In this document: piece after piece, positions 54,257 through 64,000 of the stretch
Position numbering within the stretch: the stretch's first letter is position 1
How the letters are laid out: each line of letters begins with the position of its first letter
Assembly: GCA_014058105.1 (NCBI GenBank)
Contig: JACGCM010000698.1
Coordinates: 62,001-126,000, forward strand
DNA length: 64,000 nucleotides
From: Kingdonia uniflora
Taxonomy: Eukaryota > Streptophyta > Magnoliopsida > Ranunculales > Circaeasteraceae
Direction: 5' to 3'
Made by a program: the position numbers and the translations under genes
The notes under the pieces: model-generated
Databases searched by the model: none
What the model was told of the DNA's origin: nothing
Seen by the model: the letters and a program-made list of their open reading frames with translations, nothing else

Positions 54257-54569
54257 GCTCGACTTCTGGAAGCTCGCTAGAAGTAATCTGTGATTTGAGT
54301 ATTCTATGGTTGGGTTTGAATAATTGTAACATGAGTGGTTGTGAGAAAATAAAGTATGTGATGTCTCGATCTTATTGAAATAATAAAATATTCAGCTTTA
54401 CTCTTTGTATACAGATATTGTGGGAGACAGTTGTAGGATTTTACCAACTGTATTAATATTTTGAATTTTGAAAATTGAGCTATTTTAGGAATGTTGTACA
54501 ATCTTGGTAGAGTATACAAGTAAGGTGATTGGTCGTTCTGTACTGTGTTGAGGAAAAGGTGTAGAACTT

Positions 54570-54900
54570 TGAATAACAGACAATAAGGATAGACGTGATG
54601 ACAGTAGACGTTATTATAGAAGTCATGATGACGTTTTAAAATGAAAAGACGTGCCTATGGAAATAGTAGGGATGGCTGACGCGTGTAGAGCCATCGCTTC
54701 ATAAACCGAAGGAGAGTATAAAAACTCGACTCTCTCTCCCCCATAAATTATCTACAGTTGCAAGGAGAGAAAAAAGTGGTGCAAATCTTATTGTCAAGAA
54801 GAGGAGACGTTTGAGTGCTGAGTGTGATTTGGGAAATAGATCTTCATCAACTGATAGGAAATTGTCGGAGAGATGACGGGATCGCTCGTTTTTGAAAAGA
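54570..54900 (+). other. Promoter and leader of a lost ORF-a in Tat-D
   Basis: The segment with gtcatgatgacgt, ggctgacgcgtgtagagcc, and ggagagTATAAAAactcg (about 54,714) matches the ORF-a upstream region of Tat-C on the minus strand (50,330-50,190). No ORF-a follows; Tat-E LTR begins about 400 bp later. Confidence 0.45.
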
Positions 54901-56131
54901 TGTCTGGGCAAAATAGAGGATTATTTTTCTGCAAGTACAGGTTGGTAATATAAAACTCTGTCTGTTTGATTTGTGAGTAATCTATGATTTGGTAATTTAT
55001 ATGATTTAGTAATCTGTATAAGTATTTGTAATATGTGGGTTTTTTTTAGAGAATTTGATAGTTCATTGAGAAAGGTGTGTAGTGTAGGTTGTATTGTATG
55101 TGTATGTTGCATGTAGAGAAAGAAAATATTTGTGCTTGAGCAGAAGATGGAATTTTGAAATATTGTGTTTTTTGCTGTTTTGTTTTAGGAATTAGGAAAA
55201 TAGGCGTGTTGACTGGGTATAAGTTGGGTTTGTTTTTACTATTTATTGTACCGATAATGATAAAATATATCTATGTATCTGTAGGTTCAGTATGTGCAGT
55301 AGCCTACTCGCAGCCTTCTACCCCAGTTAAACACTCGAAGGCTACTTCGAAGCCTACTCGAATATCTCGAAGCCCATCCAATCCTTAAACAAGTCTCCCA
55401 AAGATTATCCAAAGATGAAGCCTCGACTCTGAAAAAGCCTCGAAGACGTAATCCATAACGCATCGGAAACACTTCGACCATGTCTGTACATAGTCGAAGT
55501 ATGACAAGACAGACAACCAACTCACTAGACAAGACAACGACATTGTTGGTCCTTGCAGCTACAGTGACAGACCCAACAACTGCTACAATGTAAAAGTACA
55601 TAAACAGACCCAACAACTATTACAGTGACAACTCCGACATTTCTGGCGTCCATACCCATTCCGGGATACCCGCCCGATATCCGGATGGTACCCTTGTAAT
55701 GTGACCTAACCTTGGTAATTTAGCCCTTCCTATGTTCTATAAATAGGAGAGATGGGGAACCAAGGGGGGGGGGGGGTTACAAAATCTCCCCTCTGAGCCC
55801 TTACAGTTTACCTTCGATCACCTTGTAAAACCCAGTACTCAAACCTTCGACTATTCGACAAAAATATAAACGCTCTTAAAAGTCCTCATCAGAGGTCGGG
55901 GAGAGTCACATTCTAGGCCTCCACGCAAGTATATTGTCTATAGATTATTCGCATTCTAGATTATATACTTGATTTACTGTGATAAAGGATTAATCATGTG
56001 GTATAAGAGCCAACTTCCCCTCTTCTCGAAGTTAGGCCCCTACATTTGGCGTCGTCTATGTTGCCCACCCTACCGGTCTCCCTTTCTTTTTTTCCCCTCC
56101 CTTTATTCTCGATTTCAGCAGATTATCCTCA

Positions 56132-57470
56132 ATGGCACCCACCCTCCATTCCAGTTCTACCCACGCTGGTAACTTTGTCGACGGAGTGGCCGCCCAAATA
56201 GCCTTACTTTCTCAACAATTCGCTTAAGCTGAGGAATGCCACCATGCACAACTTCTTGAGGAACATGAAAAACACCAGCAAGAATTTAAAGAAGAACGGC
56301 ACTGCCGTCTGGACAATACCAACATCCAAAATAGGGCAATTGACGAGTTATGCAACACCGCTCGAGAGTTGTAGAGACTGCAACCTCTGAATGCTGCTCG
56401 ACCATCCCAAGTACCAGACCCGTCGCACGTGTCTGTCCGCTCCCGTCTGGGGCCTCTACCACATCTTGAAATACCCCAGTCCATGTCGGTGCCGAGGGTG
56501 TTCCCCACACTATTCCCTCTAATGGCTCAATCCATCTCGGTATTCACCCCACAGAAGATTCTTCTGACTCTACTCTCCGCTCCTCCAGACACCCCAAACG
56601 CCGCCCTGCCTGAGAATGTCTCGGGGAACGTAACATAGAAAACATACCACACACTCGACCTCATCACCCTCGAACCCTTCGATCACCCCCTTATCCTGCC
56701 TACTGTACACAACAAGACTTCGACTACAAAATTTAACCAGTCCTTCGCGTCAGCGAGACCCCAGTTCTAAACTTTTATAGTCGACTGAATAACCCCCTTT
56801 GCCTTAAACTTCTCGCCATCGAGATATCTCCAAATTTCTGTACTTCCAAACTCAGCAAATACCGTAACACCGACCCTCACTCTCATATACTCGAATTTTA
56901 AATTGCTCTAAGCATCTACTGCACTGGCGACCACCTGATATGTCATCTTTTCCCAACAAGTCTCATAGATAGTCCCCTTCGTTGGTACCACAACCTCCCC
57001 AATGGCTTTATTCGAAGCTTTGAGCAACTATCCCATCTTTTCATCACCCAGTTCGCCTTCAACAAAGACAGACGGGCCAGAGTCGATGCCCTCTTCAACT
57101 TCAGAAAATTTAGCAATGAAACCCTTAAAGCTATTACCAAGAGGTTCCTCGATGAGTCCCAAAAAATAGTAAACATTTACTGCGCAAATGCTATACTCGC
57201 ATACTCGAATGCCTTGCCTGATCACAACCGTGTCAAAGAGTACCTGGTCCTCCATAAACCTCGAACCCTCGAGGAGATGCTCTCAAAAGTTAATGGTTAT
57301 ATTGACCTTGAGCGCCTCCGCGAATTACATAAATAGGGGCAACATTCAACCACCAACTTCAATAAACCTCGACAAGGCCCACCTTCTTCCCCCATACCCC
57401 TGATCGCTCCTGTCTCATAATAGACTGAGAGTCGCAAATTCCCTCTCAACAACAATAATGCCGAAGCTCG
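56132..57470 (+). pseudogene. Tat-E gag
   Basis: It starts MAPTLHSSSTHAGNFVDG (56,132), with a coiled segment (EECHHAQLLEEHEKHQQEF). The retrotransposon gag core is near 56,850-57,150 (YRNTDPHSHILEF, CTGDHLICHLFP, LRWYHNLPNG, SFEQLSHLFITQFAFNKDRR, LFNFRKFSNETLKAITKRFL). Single stops interrupt it (for example after LSQQFA, 56,226, and near 57,336). Gag would form the virus-like particle. The frame is traceable over most of its length. Confidence 0.8.
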
Positions 57471-57859
57471 CAGAAAGAGACCTTAGCCAGTCCTACCTAC
57501 ACTTATTGCCCCTCTCAACACCCTTCTACCATATATACAGGCCAATCCCATCTGGCGTATCCCTTTCCCCATCGAAGTCAAACCAGGGGAACTTTACTGC
57601 ACCAATCACAAGTGTAACTGCCACCACACCAACAAATGTTTTGCCCTCCAACGCTCTCTCAAAATCATCCTCAAAGCAGGTCCTCTATACCAGTATATTA
57701 CCGACCTTCCCAGCTACCTTGACGGGTCGTACCTCAAACCTCAATCTACCCCTCCTGTCGACCCGGCCGAGGTACACATCTACCGTATACATTTCATCAA
57801 AGTTGACAATGGCCGTTCCAAGAGCAAACGCAAGCGTGTTGAAGAATATTACAAACTCA

Positions 57860-58380
57860 CTTACCAGGAGAAGCTGCTCGCCCTCCTACCAGAATCAAGA
57901 CTCTCCCCTCAACCCGAAGGCATCTCTTTCATCGACTGCGGCACATCCCATGTCCGTTTTCCCCATTCCGATCCATTAGTCATCATGATTAAGATCAAAA
58001 GCCTCGTCCTCCACACAATGCTCATAGACACAGGAAGTGCAGCTGATTTCTTTTTCTTCAAAACTGTCTAAATCATGAAGAAAACTGACATCATCACTGC
58101 TGCCAATGTCGAACTCAAAGGTTTTAATGGGGTCACAGAAGTTATTGCTGGTCGAATCAGCCTCTCACTTACCACTGGTCCAGTGACACTCCAAACCAGC
58201 TTTCTTGTTATTGATAAGAAGTCTGAATACCTTGGTATCCTTAGGCACGATTGGCTCCACGCCATGCGTGCCATACCTTTGACCTATCATCAAACCCTTC
58301 GTTTTACCACCCACTTGGGTACTTGGAATTTAAAAGGCTCCCAACTCCTCGCCCATTCTTGTGAACATCTGGAGATTGAT
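57860..58380 (+). pseudogene. Tat-E aspartic protease
   Basis: The motif MLIDTGSAADFFFFKTV (about 58,020) carries the intact catalytic DTGS. The domain continues ITAANVELKGFNGVTEVIAG and ends YLGILRHDWLHAMRAIP. One stop (TAA) lies at 58,069. It would cut the polyprotein. Confidence 0.85.
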
Positions 58381-58416
58381 TAGACCCGAAAGCTTGTTAG
58401 CTGCCCATAGCAATCA

Positions 58417-58930
58417 TTGTCCCTCTCTATCCCTACACCTTCGACAGATGTCACCTCACCCATCAAACCTACAATCTATATCGAACTCGACGGTCCTGGT
58501 CGAGGTACATTCATTGAAACTTTTTTAGACGAGGCAGAACGCCTCGAACTCACAGACTTCCTTCGAGCAAACATAAACGTCTTTGCATTGATGTTCCAGG
58601 AGATGCCCAGTGTCGACCCCAGTTTGGCATGTCACCACCTCAATTTCATTCCCCACTCCACATCAGTTAAACAGAAGAAGCGCACCTTGGTACCTCGACT
58701 TCGAGAAGCAGTAAACCTAGAAGTCGACAAACTCATAGCCACAAGTTTTATCAGAGAGGTTAAGCATGCTAACTGGATATCAAACATTGTCGCAGTTCCT
58801 AGAAAGAATAGCAAGATTAGAATCTGCATCGACTTCACATACCTCAATAAGCACACACCGAAGGACAGTTTTTCCCTCCCGATCATATCAGTACTCCTCG
58901 ATGCTCACTACACCAAAATCTATAATTTCC
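58417..58930 (+). pseudogene. Tat-E reverse transcriptase, N-terminal part only
   Basis: An open frame includes FLRANINVFALMFQEMPSVD, then EVDKLIATSFIREVKHANWI and SNIVAVPRKNSKIRICIDFT then YLNKHTPKDSFSLP, the typical Tat RT start. The sequence leaves the family after LLDAH (58,905), so the catalytic YxDD region is missing. Confidence 0.88.
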
Positions 58931-59579
58931 CATGGATGTTTTCTTAATTTTGCTACGGACTAAATCTATGGCACCGTTGTTACTGATATAGTCCATGGAT
59001 AATATTGAACTATCCATAACAATTTCACTTTTAAGTCAAGGTTTTATTTTCTTGGGTGTTGTTTGAACATTTTATTTTGTTTCTCTCCTTCTTCTTTCTC
59101 TTACCTTCAACATTAAACTATCATCTCTCCTGAGAACCACAAAATTCTTGACATTTCTCTCAGAAATTGCTTTAACTTTTAGTTGTAAACTAGATCTACT
59201 AACTTTTCTTCTGAATCTTTGCGTTAATTTTCAGAAATTGATCTATTTCTTCTTCACTGGTCGAGAAACCCTCACACTCTTCTTTCAAATCCGAGCTTGA
59301 TTAAATTAAGTGTTTGTATTCACTTTGGGTTTCTATCATCACCCCAAAGTTCAAGCGTATCGATAATCACTGCCAAGGTTTCAATCACAACTACAAAGGT
59401 ATCAAACATTCGATTTTTAGAAATCTCTATGATTGTAGAAATCTTTAACTTTGTTAGCTTAGGGTACATTTATCTTAATAATTTTACCATATGAATTTTG
59501 TTATTGGAGTTGAAATCTTTGAGTTTTTGCTTTCTCCAAGTTATGATAAGAAATCATAACAGTTCTTATTTTCATGCAG
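58931..59579. other. Region between Tat-E and the U2AF-like fragment
   Basis: CT-rich sequence with no ORF of known relation. It ends with a splice-acceptor-like ttttcatgcag just before 59,580. Confidence 0.4.
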
Positions 59580-60674
59580 AATGGCATCCAAGAGAAATCA
59601 ATAGCAGCAGTTGATAAGATATCTGACATCGTAGAGAATTTACCTCATAAGGTATGCATATAGGCTAGGTTATGCTAAGAATTTGCTTCATAAATGTCAG
59701 ACTGATTTGCCAAGAAGGCGAGTCTGTGTGTGTATGAAATTATTACACTACCCATTGTGTCCATTAATATTTTATATATACCTACAACACCAACTAAAAT
59801 TCAAGACTAGCTGATCCGGTATAGGCTAATACTTTGATATTCCCGCAATTTCAGTCCATTGAGCCAGCGATATATCAGGCAATGTTTCCATACATTGAGC
59901 AGTAAAATTTGGTGTTGACTCGTTGAGTGCTAAAACATTCATTTTTTAGTGTATAAATTCCATTTACTAATTGTTTCTCAAATCCTGATGTTAATCGCCC
60001 ATTCCGATGTTGTTGGAAGAAAGGGACATTCACTACCAGAACGTAGATTCTAAAATCTTGATTGTATCACAATGGGTATTGAGTGCATAGTCTCTAGGAG
60101 GAAGGAGCCGATTCTGGGAGGTGGGTACAAGGTTGATATTGAGCAAACATACTATTACGCTAGATTGGTAGTTTTTAGATTACATGCTAGATAAAATGGG
60201 CTTTGTAGATATAAAATTGATGGATTCATGAATGTACATGTTCATTGTCATTTTTTCGTTTTGCTATACATGTATTCTTTTTGAAGAAATCTAGAGCTTA
60301 AAACATGTACTTCCAATGTCCATGCGTCTGTTTATCTCGTATGATTTTTCACGAGTAAAAAAGTATTGCTTGTGATCAGATTGTCTCTAGGAAATTTCAT
60401 GACTATTTTTTTTCCAAACCTTGTCCTAGATCTTCATTGGAGGGTTTTCAGAAGCTTTGCCATCGAACATGGTAAGTTCGTCTTTGATACTGAAATATTG
60501 ATATTTGCGCCTTAACTTTTAGCTTTACTTTCTTTTCCCCTATACGTCAAGGATGTTTTCTTTAGTACCTGCTCATATTTGCAGCTTATGGAAATTGCTA
60601 GTGCCTTTGGAATTTTGAGGGCATATCGATTTTAGTTTTATAAGGAAATCAATGGATCATGTGCCTTTCTCGAG
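59580..60674 (+). pseudogene. U2AF large subunit-like gene fragment (three exons, in-frame stop)
   Basis: Exons 59,580-59,651 (NGIQEKSIAAVDKISDIVEN then LPHK), 60,430-60,471 (IFIGGFSEALPSNM) and 60,585-60,674 (LMEIASAFGILRAYRF-stop-FYKEINGSCAFLE), all phase 0 with GT..AG borders. IFIGG and the following residues are the start of an RRM as in plant U2AF65-related splicing factors (IFIGG..LMEIASAFG.LKAY.F..). The TAG at 60,633-60,635 stands where Glu is common. The next RRM exon was not found before 61,742. Probably a dead fragment of the splicing-factor gene. Confidence 0.75.
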
Positions 60675-61741
60675 GTAGGAGGAACTGAATTATGCTTTTT
60701 CAATTTCGTTGTACTTGAATTTGTCCTTTATTAAGTGAAAAAATGTTAATGTTTAACCTTGTCTTCATTAGGTTTGATAATCTCAGTACATTTTTTTCTT
60801 AGAAAATTTGACCTAGGTCACATGATAATGTGTAAAATTTGAGATTGATCCCTACTTCATACTTTTATTGTGATAGGTTCGTCGCATTAATGGTGTTTGA
60901 AAATAACCGTTATCTACTTCAACAATGGAGGCGAAAAAGAATCCTTATTTCTTGCTTGCGCAAGCTCCAAAACACTTTCAATATTCCTCTATCGTGTCAA
61001 AATTATAATCTATCCCAAAAGTAGAAACTTCAATTCTTTATAGGCTTGTTTTTCTGTAACTCAACTCGACTGCATGACGCTTACATTCAGCCCTATATTA
61101 GCTAAAGTTTGCTAGGGAAAGTGAGATTGTAAGAGGGATCATAAATCATAACACTTATCCCATCCTCTCTTCCTTTAGGGAAATCATCTCAAATTCTCAA
61201 GGTGGTTACTTTTCATCTAAATCGTAATTAAAATTTTCCATTATATTTTCTTGCTTCTTTCTTGGTTCCCTTCAAATCGACTTGGATTACCCAAGTTGGG
61301 TTTGTAAAGGATGGACAAAAACAAATAAGTATAAAGAATATGATTTAAAGAGGGAAACCACTTGCATCTCTAGTTAAAAGCCTGTTTAAAAGTGTAGAAT
61401 AGACTGTAGGAAAGAAGCCTATTTAAAAGCGTATACCTGCCCATGTGGGGTTTCACCCATCTGATGATCTTGGGTTTAAAGAATGGTAAAGCTTTCCTTC
61501 TGATCTTGAGAACCTGTAGAGTTAGTGTATATGATTTACCTACAAGCATTTTATTTTCGTAATTTTTTGGTTTGCTGAAGTATAGTGAATATTTAAATCA
61601 AATCACATGGAAATCTATCTGTTGCCAAATTTAGGTCTTTCCTGCTTAATATTGCTAAAGTTCAATAATATCCTTATACCTATAGCTTGGGAACTTTTAA
61701 ACATATGTTTCAACTAGTTATCCTTTGTTTGCTGCGTTCAG
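60675..61741. other. Intron or spacer without recognised coding sequence
   Basis: AT-rich sequence. I searched for the SPC25 N-terminal exon and for the next U2AF exon and found neither. ORF 60,839-61,024 matches no family. Confidence 0.4.
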
Positions 61742-63673
61742 TAAAGAACCGTAAAGAGGCAAAACATATGGATATAACCGATTCGATCAGAGCTGCAAAA
61801 GATAACATAGAAGAACTCAAAAGGATTGCGCAAGACCAAAAGGTGATGAAATACCAATATGCAACAATAATTTATCAACAGTTAAAAGGTAACCTCCTTG
61901 CTTCAGTTTTGTTTTATTATATCTGAACATGAAGATAATCTGTAAGAGCGATTTCGTAAATTAAAGCATCTGATAATTCAAACAAGAAAATGAAGTCCAC
62001 GATAATACCTTAATATGACTCTAGTACAAGAAAAAATATATATTCTCGATATAGACATCCATTCAAAGTAGATAATTAAAGGGGACATTTTAGGAATGAC
62101 CATGTGCGTCATAATAATTAAGAGATCAAGTTGTGGTATTTTGTGCACGAAACTAGCATCTTATTGTTCATTTCTCAGCATTAGAAGTTCTAAATTGAAT
62201 CATATCCATAATTTTTCTAGCCCTTTCTCCTTTTCTTTTGTTTCTCCTCTTCCCCTAATGGACCTTATCGTTAAGTGCTTTTGTCTCAAATTTCCATTAT
62301 TATTACCTTTAAACTTAGGGCGTTGACTTCCTTCAGTTGTTTTCAGCTAAATTTATGTTGAGCATGAAATTTGCCTTGCAACATCTTTGTTATTTTATTC
62401 CTTATAAAGGAACTGAAGTTTATAAAATATTTTTCGCATTAAGCTTTGACAACACTTGAAATGGACACTAACCAAGGGATTAGACACAAAGAACATATAC
62501 AAGATGCCATTTCTTGGTACAATAAGTTCCTTGGTTTTCGTGTTGAAGGAGGACATGGTAAGTTTGGATCCTCTCACATGGCACATTGAAGCTCATTTAA
62601 TTTGGATTCTCATTTTATTAACAAGTTGTTTTTCCTGAAGGAGTTAAGTTTATATTCAATAATATCAACTCACAAAATCTAAATCAAAAGTATTCATTTA
62701 CACTCAGACATGCAGATGACAACTATACTAGTAAGGATTGGATTTATTACTTCTTCTGTTATATAGATTTTAGCTGTTGATACCTTTGCGGCATCATATA
62801 TTTGATATCACTTCATTGTTTTTCGTTATGCTTTTCAGTGTTGGATTGTGATCCATATTTGGGTGATATGAAGGATTTTATCCAAGATTTGAACCAAACA
62901 AATGGCTTGTTCAAGTTTGTTAGAATTATGAGAGAAAAGTTTCAAGCCACTACATTAAAAGGTATAACCCTGTATCTTGTATATCAGCTTTTCAGAAAGC
63001 TGCCATTTAGTTTACGTCCAATAACTCAATTAGGAGAGTGTACTCTTACTTGTATTTGTAAGGCTCTGCGTAACACTTGGTATTAAAAAAAATTGTATTG
63101 TCTAATACTCATACTGTACAGTTTTATTCATCGCTCAATCCACAAAAAGCTTCAGAGCTTTTAAAAATCACATATTTGAATAAAACAGTCATATAGCATA
63201 TAAATATGAAATGAATTATGTTTTGCCAAATATTAATTCGAGTCCTCGGGCATCAAACCCAAAATTTACTTAAAAGATTTCCTGTACCAATATTTATAAC
63301 ATATACCATATTGTTAACTCATGGTATTGCTTGATTCATGTATAATTTAGGTCCAATAAATTATGGAAGAGTGTTTCTATTTGAAAGTAGTTATTAACAA
63401 GTTTTTCTTGTGTTTAATTTGGCAGGAGCTATATCGGAAAATATCTCTATGTTTCCGGACACATCAACAGTTTCTACACCTACACCAGCTGCGTACATTT
63501 TGTGTGATGGGAGTGATTCTTTAGAAATGGAAAAAGAAGTCCAAGTTCAACTGGGAGAACTCCAAAAATCTCCCAGAAAGGTTAACCATGGTCGAATGGG
63601 TAAATCAACAATTCTTACTCCTGTATCTGCATTATCTCATAGACAATCCTCACTTTTTAAGGTATCCCGTTAA
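61742..63673 (+). CDS. SPC25: Kinetochore protein SPC25, 5'-partial
   Basis: SPC25 is a subunit of the NDC80 complex that links kinetochores to microtubules. Exons: 61,742-61,888 (KNRKEAKHMDITDSIRAAKD, coiled coil), 62,444-62,557 (ISWYNKFLGFRVEGGHG), 62,641-62,730 (GVKFIFNNINSQN..YSFTLRHADDNYT), 62,839-62,961 (MLDCDPYLGDMKDF, NGLFKFVRIMREKFQ), 63,426 to about 63,661 or 63,673. Four introns are phase 1, with fitting GT..AG borders and no stop. The globular RWD-like C-terminal domain is complete. The first exons, encoding the N-terminal coiled coil, are absent between here and the U2AF-like fragment. The last exon either splices at 63,661 (AAG|gtatcc) or ends at the TAA 63,671-63,673. Confidence 0.88.
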
Positions 63674-64000
63674 ATATTTTTCTTATAAACATATTTTTAT
63701 TTTATCCTTCTGGCTACAGCCTAAAACAAAATGGAGCTTTTGATTATAACCAGGAATTCTAATGTGTGTTCTATGGTCGCTTTTGTGGTATATCCTGCAT
63801 GTAAAACAATGAGATTTCCCCCCTTTTCATCTCACGGCTGACACAAGAACGTAATCACTGATGTTCTTGGACCCATGAAACATATTTTCATGTATCTTGT
63901 GAAATTGTAGGAAGAAACTGACAAACAACAAATAAAATATTTTGTTTGTTCAATGAAATTTCATCTCTTGTTCCCCTGATATTTTAGACGGTAAAATAGA
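63674..64000. other. 3' flank or last intron of SPC25
   Basis: An acceptor-like gaaattgtag at 63,901-63,910 is followed by 24 open codons (EETDKQQ..) and a stop. It could be a terminal exon but has no family match. Confidence 0.3.

Larger units (their letters stand above)
55290..58930 (+). mobile_element. Tat-E: 5' half of a Tat-lineage Ty3/gypsy element
   Basis: The LTR (about 55,290-56,044) has a TATA (tctaTAAATAggag, about 55,737), a 13-G run (55,764-55,776), and ends cccctaca. The primer region tttggcgtcgtctatg (56,045) follows. Gag, protease and the first part of RT follow in order. The element breaks off at about 58,905-58,930, before the RT catalytic box, and non-element sequence follows. 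The LTR start is approximate. Confidence 0.8.

Noticed and set aside
55990..56005. tggtataagagcc as a tRNA-Met primer site for Tat-E
   Set aside because: It looks like such a site, but the stretch shared with Tat-C and usual for Tat elements is ttaggc..ctacatttgg/acgtcgt about 45 bp later, so the latter was taken as the primer region.
63911..63985. 24 open codons after an acceptor-like site as the last SPC25 exon
   Set aside because: Short, AT-rich, no family match; an alternative stop exists at 63,671. Mentioned as uncertain only.
1..64000. CRISPR arrays, rRNA genes, intact tRNA genes
   Set aside because: None seen. The tRNA-like A/B boxes at 44,492-44,552 lack a cloverleaf and fit a SINE.

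Overview
The window is nuclear DNA of a flowering plant: AT-rich, with intron-split genes (GT..AG), nested LTR retrotransposons, L1-type LINEs, MITEs and a plant VQ-motif gene. Species cannot be named from sequence alone; the host proteins look like a eudicot's. No bacterial, organellar or CRISPR sequence was seen.

Layout. 1-4,847: 3' part of a Ty3/gypsy element of the Tat lineage (Tat-A): integrase, ~60-bp repeats, small antisense ORFs, 3' LTR. 5,340-9,240: cluster of a short non-autonomous LTR family in both orientations, with a palindromic junction and repeated TATA boxes. 9,963-22,823: a nest. A short element with palindromic ends holds an L1 LINE (minus strand); the LINE holds a truncated Tat element (Tat-B) and a non-autonomous LTR element. 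23,070-33,936: the enolase-phosphatase (E1) half of plant DEP1 (methionine salvage) in seven exons, with a copia relic, a MULE-type MITE, a 4.7-kb chromovirus and a Tourist-like MITE in its introns. 35,579-36,220: intact VQ-motif gene (minus). 37,900-41,390: non-autonomous LTR element (minus). 42,100-44,600: MITE and SINE material. 45,700-54,900: two Tat-related fragments (Tat-C, Tat-D) facing opposite ways and carrying the accessory ORFs. 55,290-58,930: 5' half of another Tat element (Tat-E). 59,580-60,674: U2AF-large-subunit-like pseudogene. 61,742-63,673: 3' exons of kinetochore gene SPC25.

Host genes: the E1 domain of DEP1, the VQ gene and the visible SPC25 exons read without stops. DEP1 and SPC25 both lack their 5' coding exons in the window. 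The U2AF-like fragment has an in-frame stop.

Most unusual signal: a set of accessory genes carried on the strand opposite to gag-pol in the Tat elements. It comprises a Transposase_28-like plus coiled-coil protein (ORF-a) and small ORFs (ORF-b, ORF-c), with TATA boxes of their own, one beside a G-box. The ORF-a domain also appears in sense in an unrelated non-autonomous LTR element, and in Tat-C the block lies next to an LTR in the opposite orientation.
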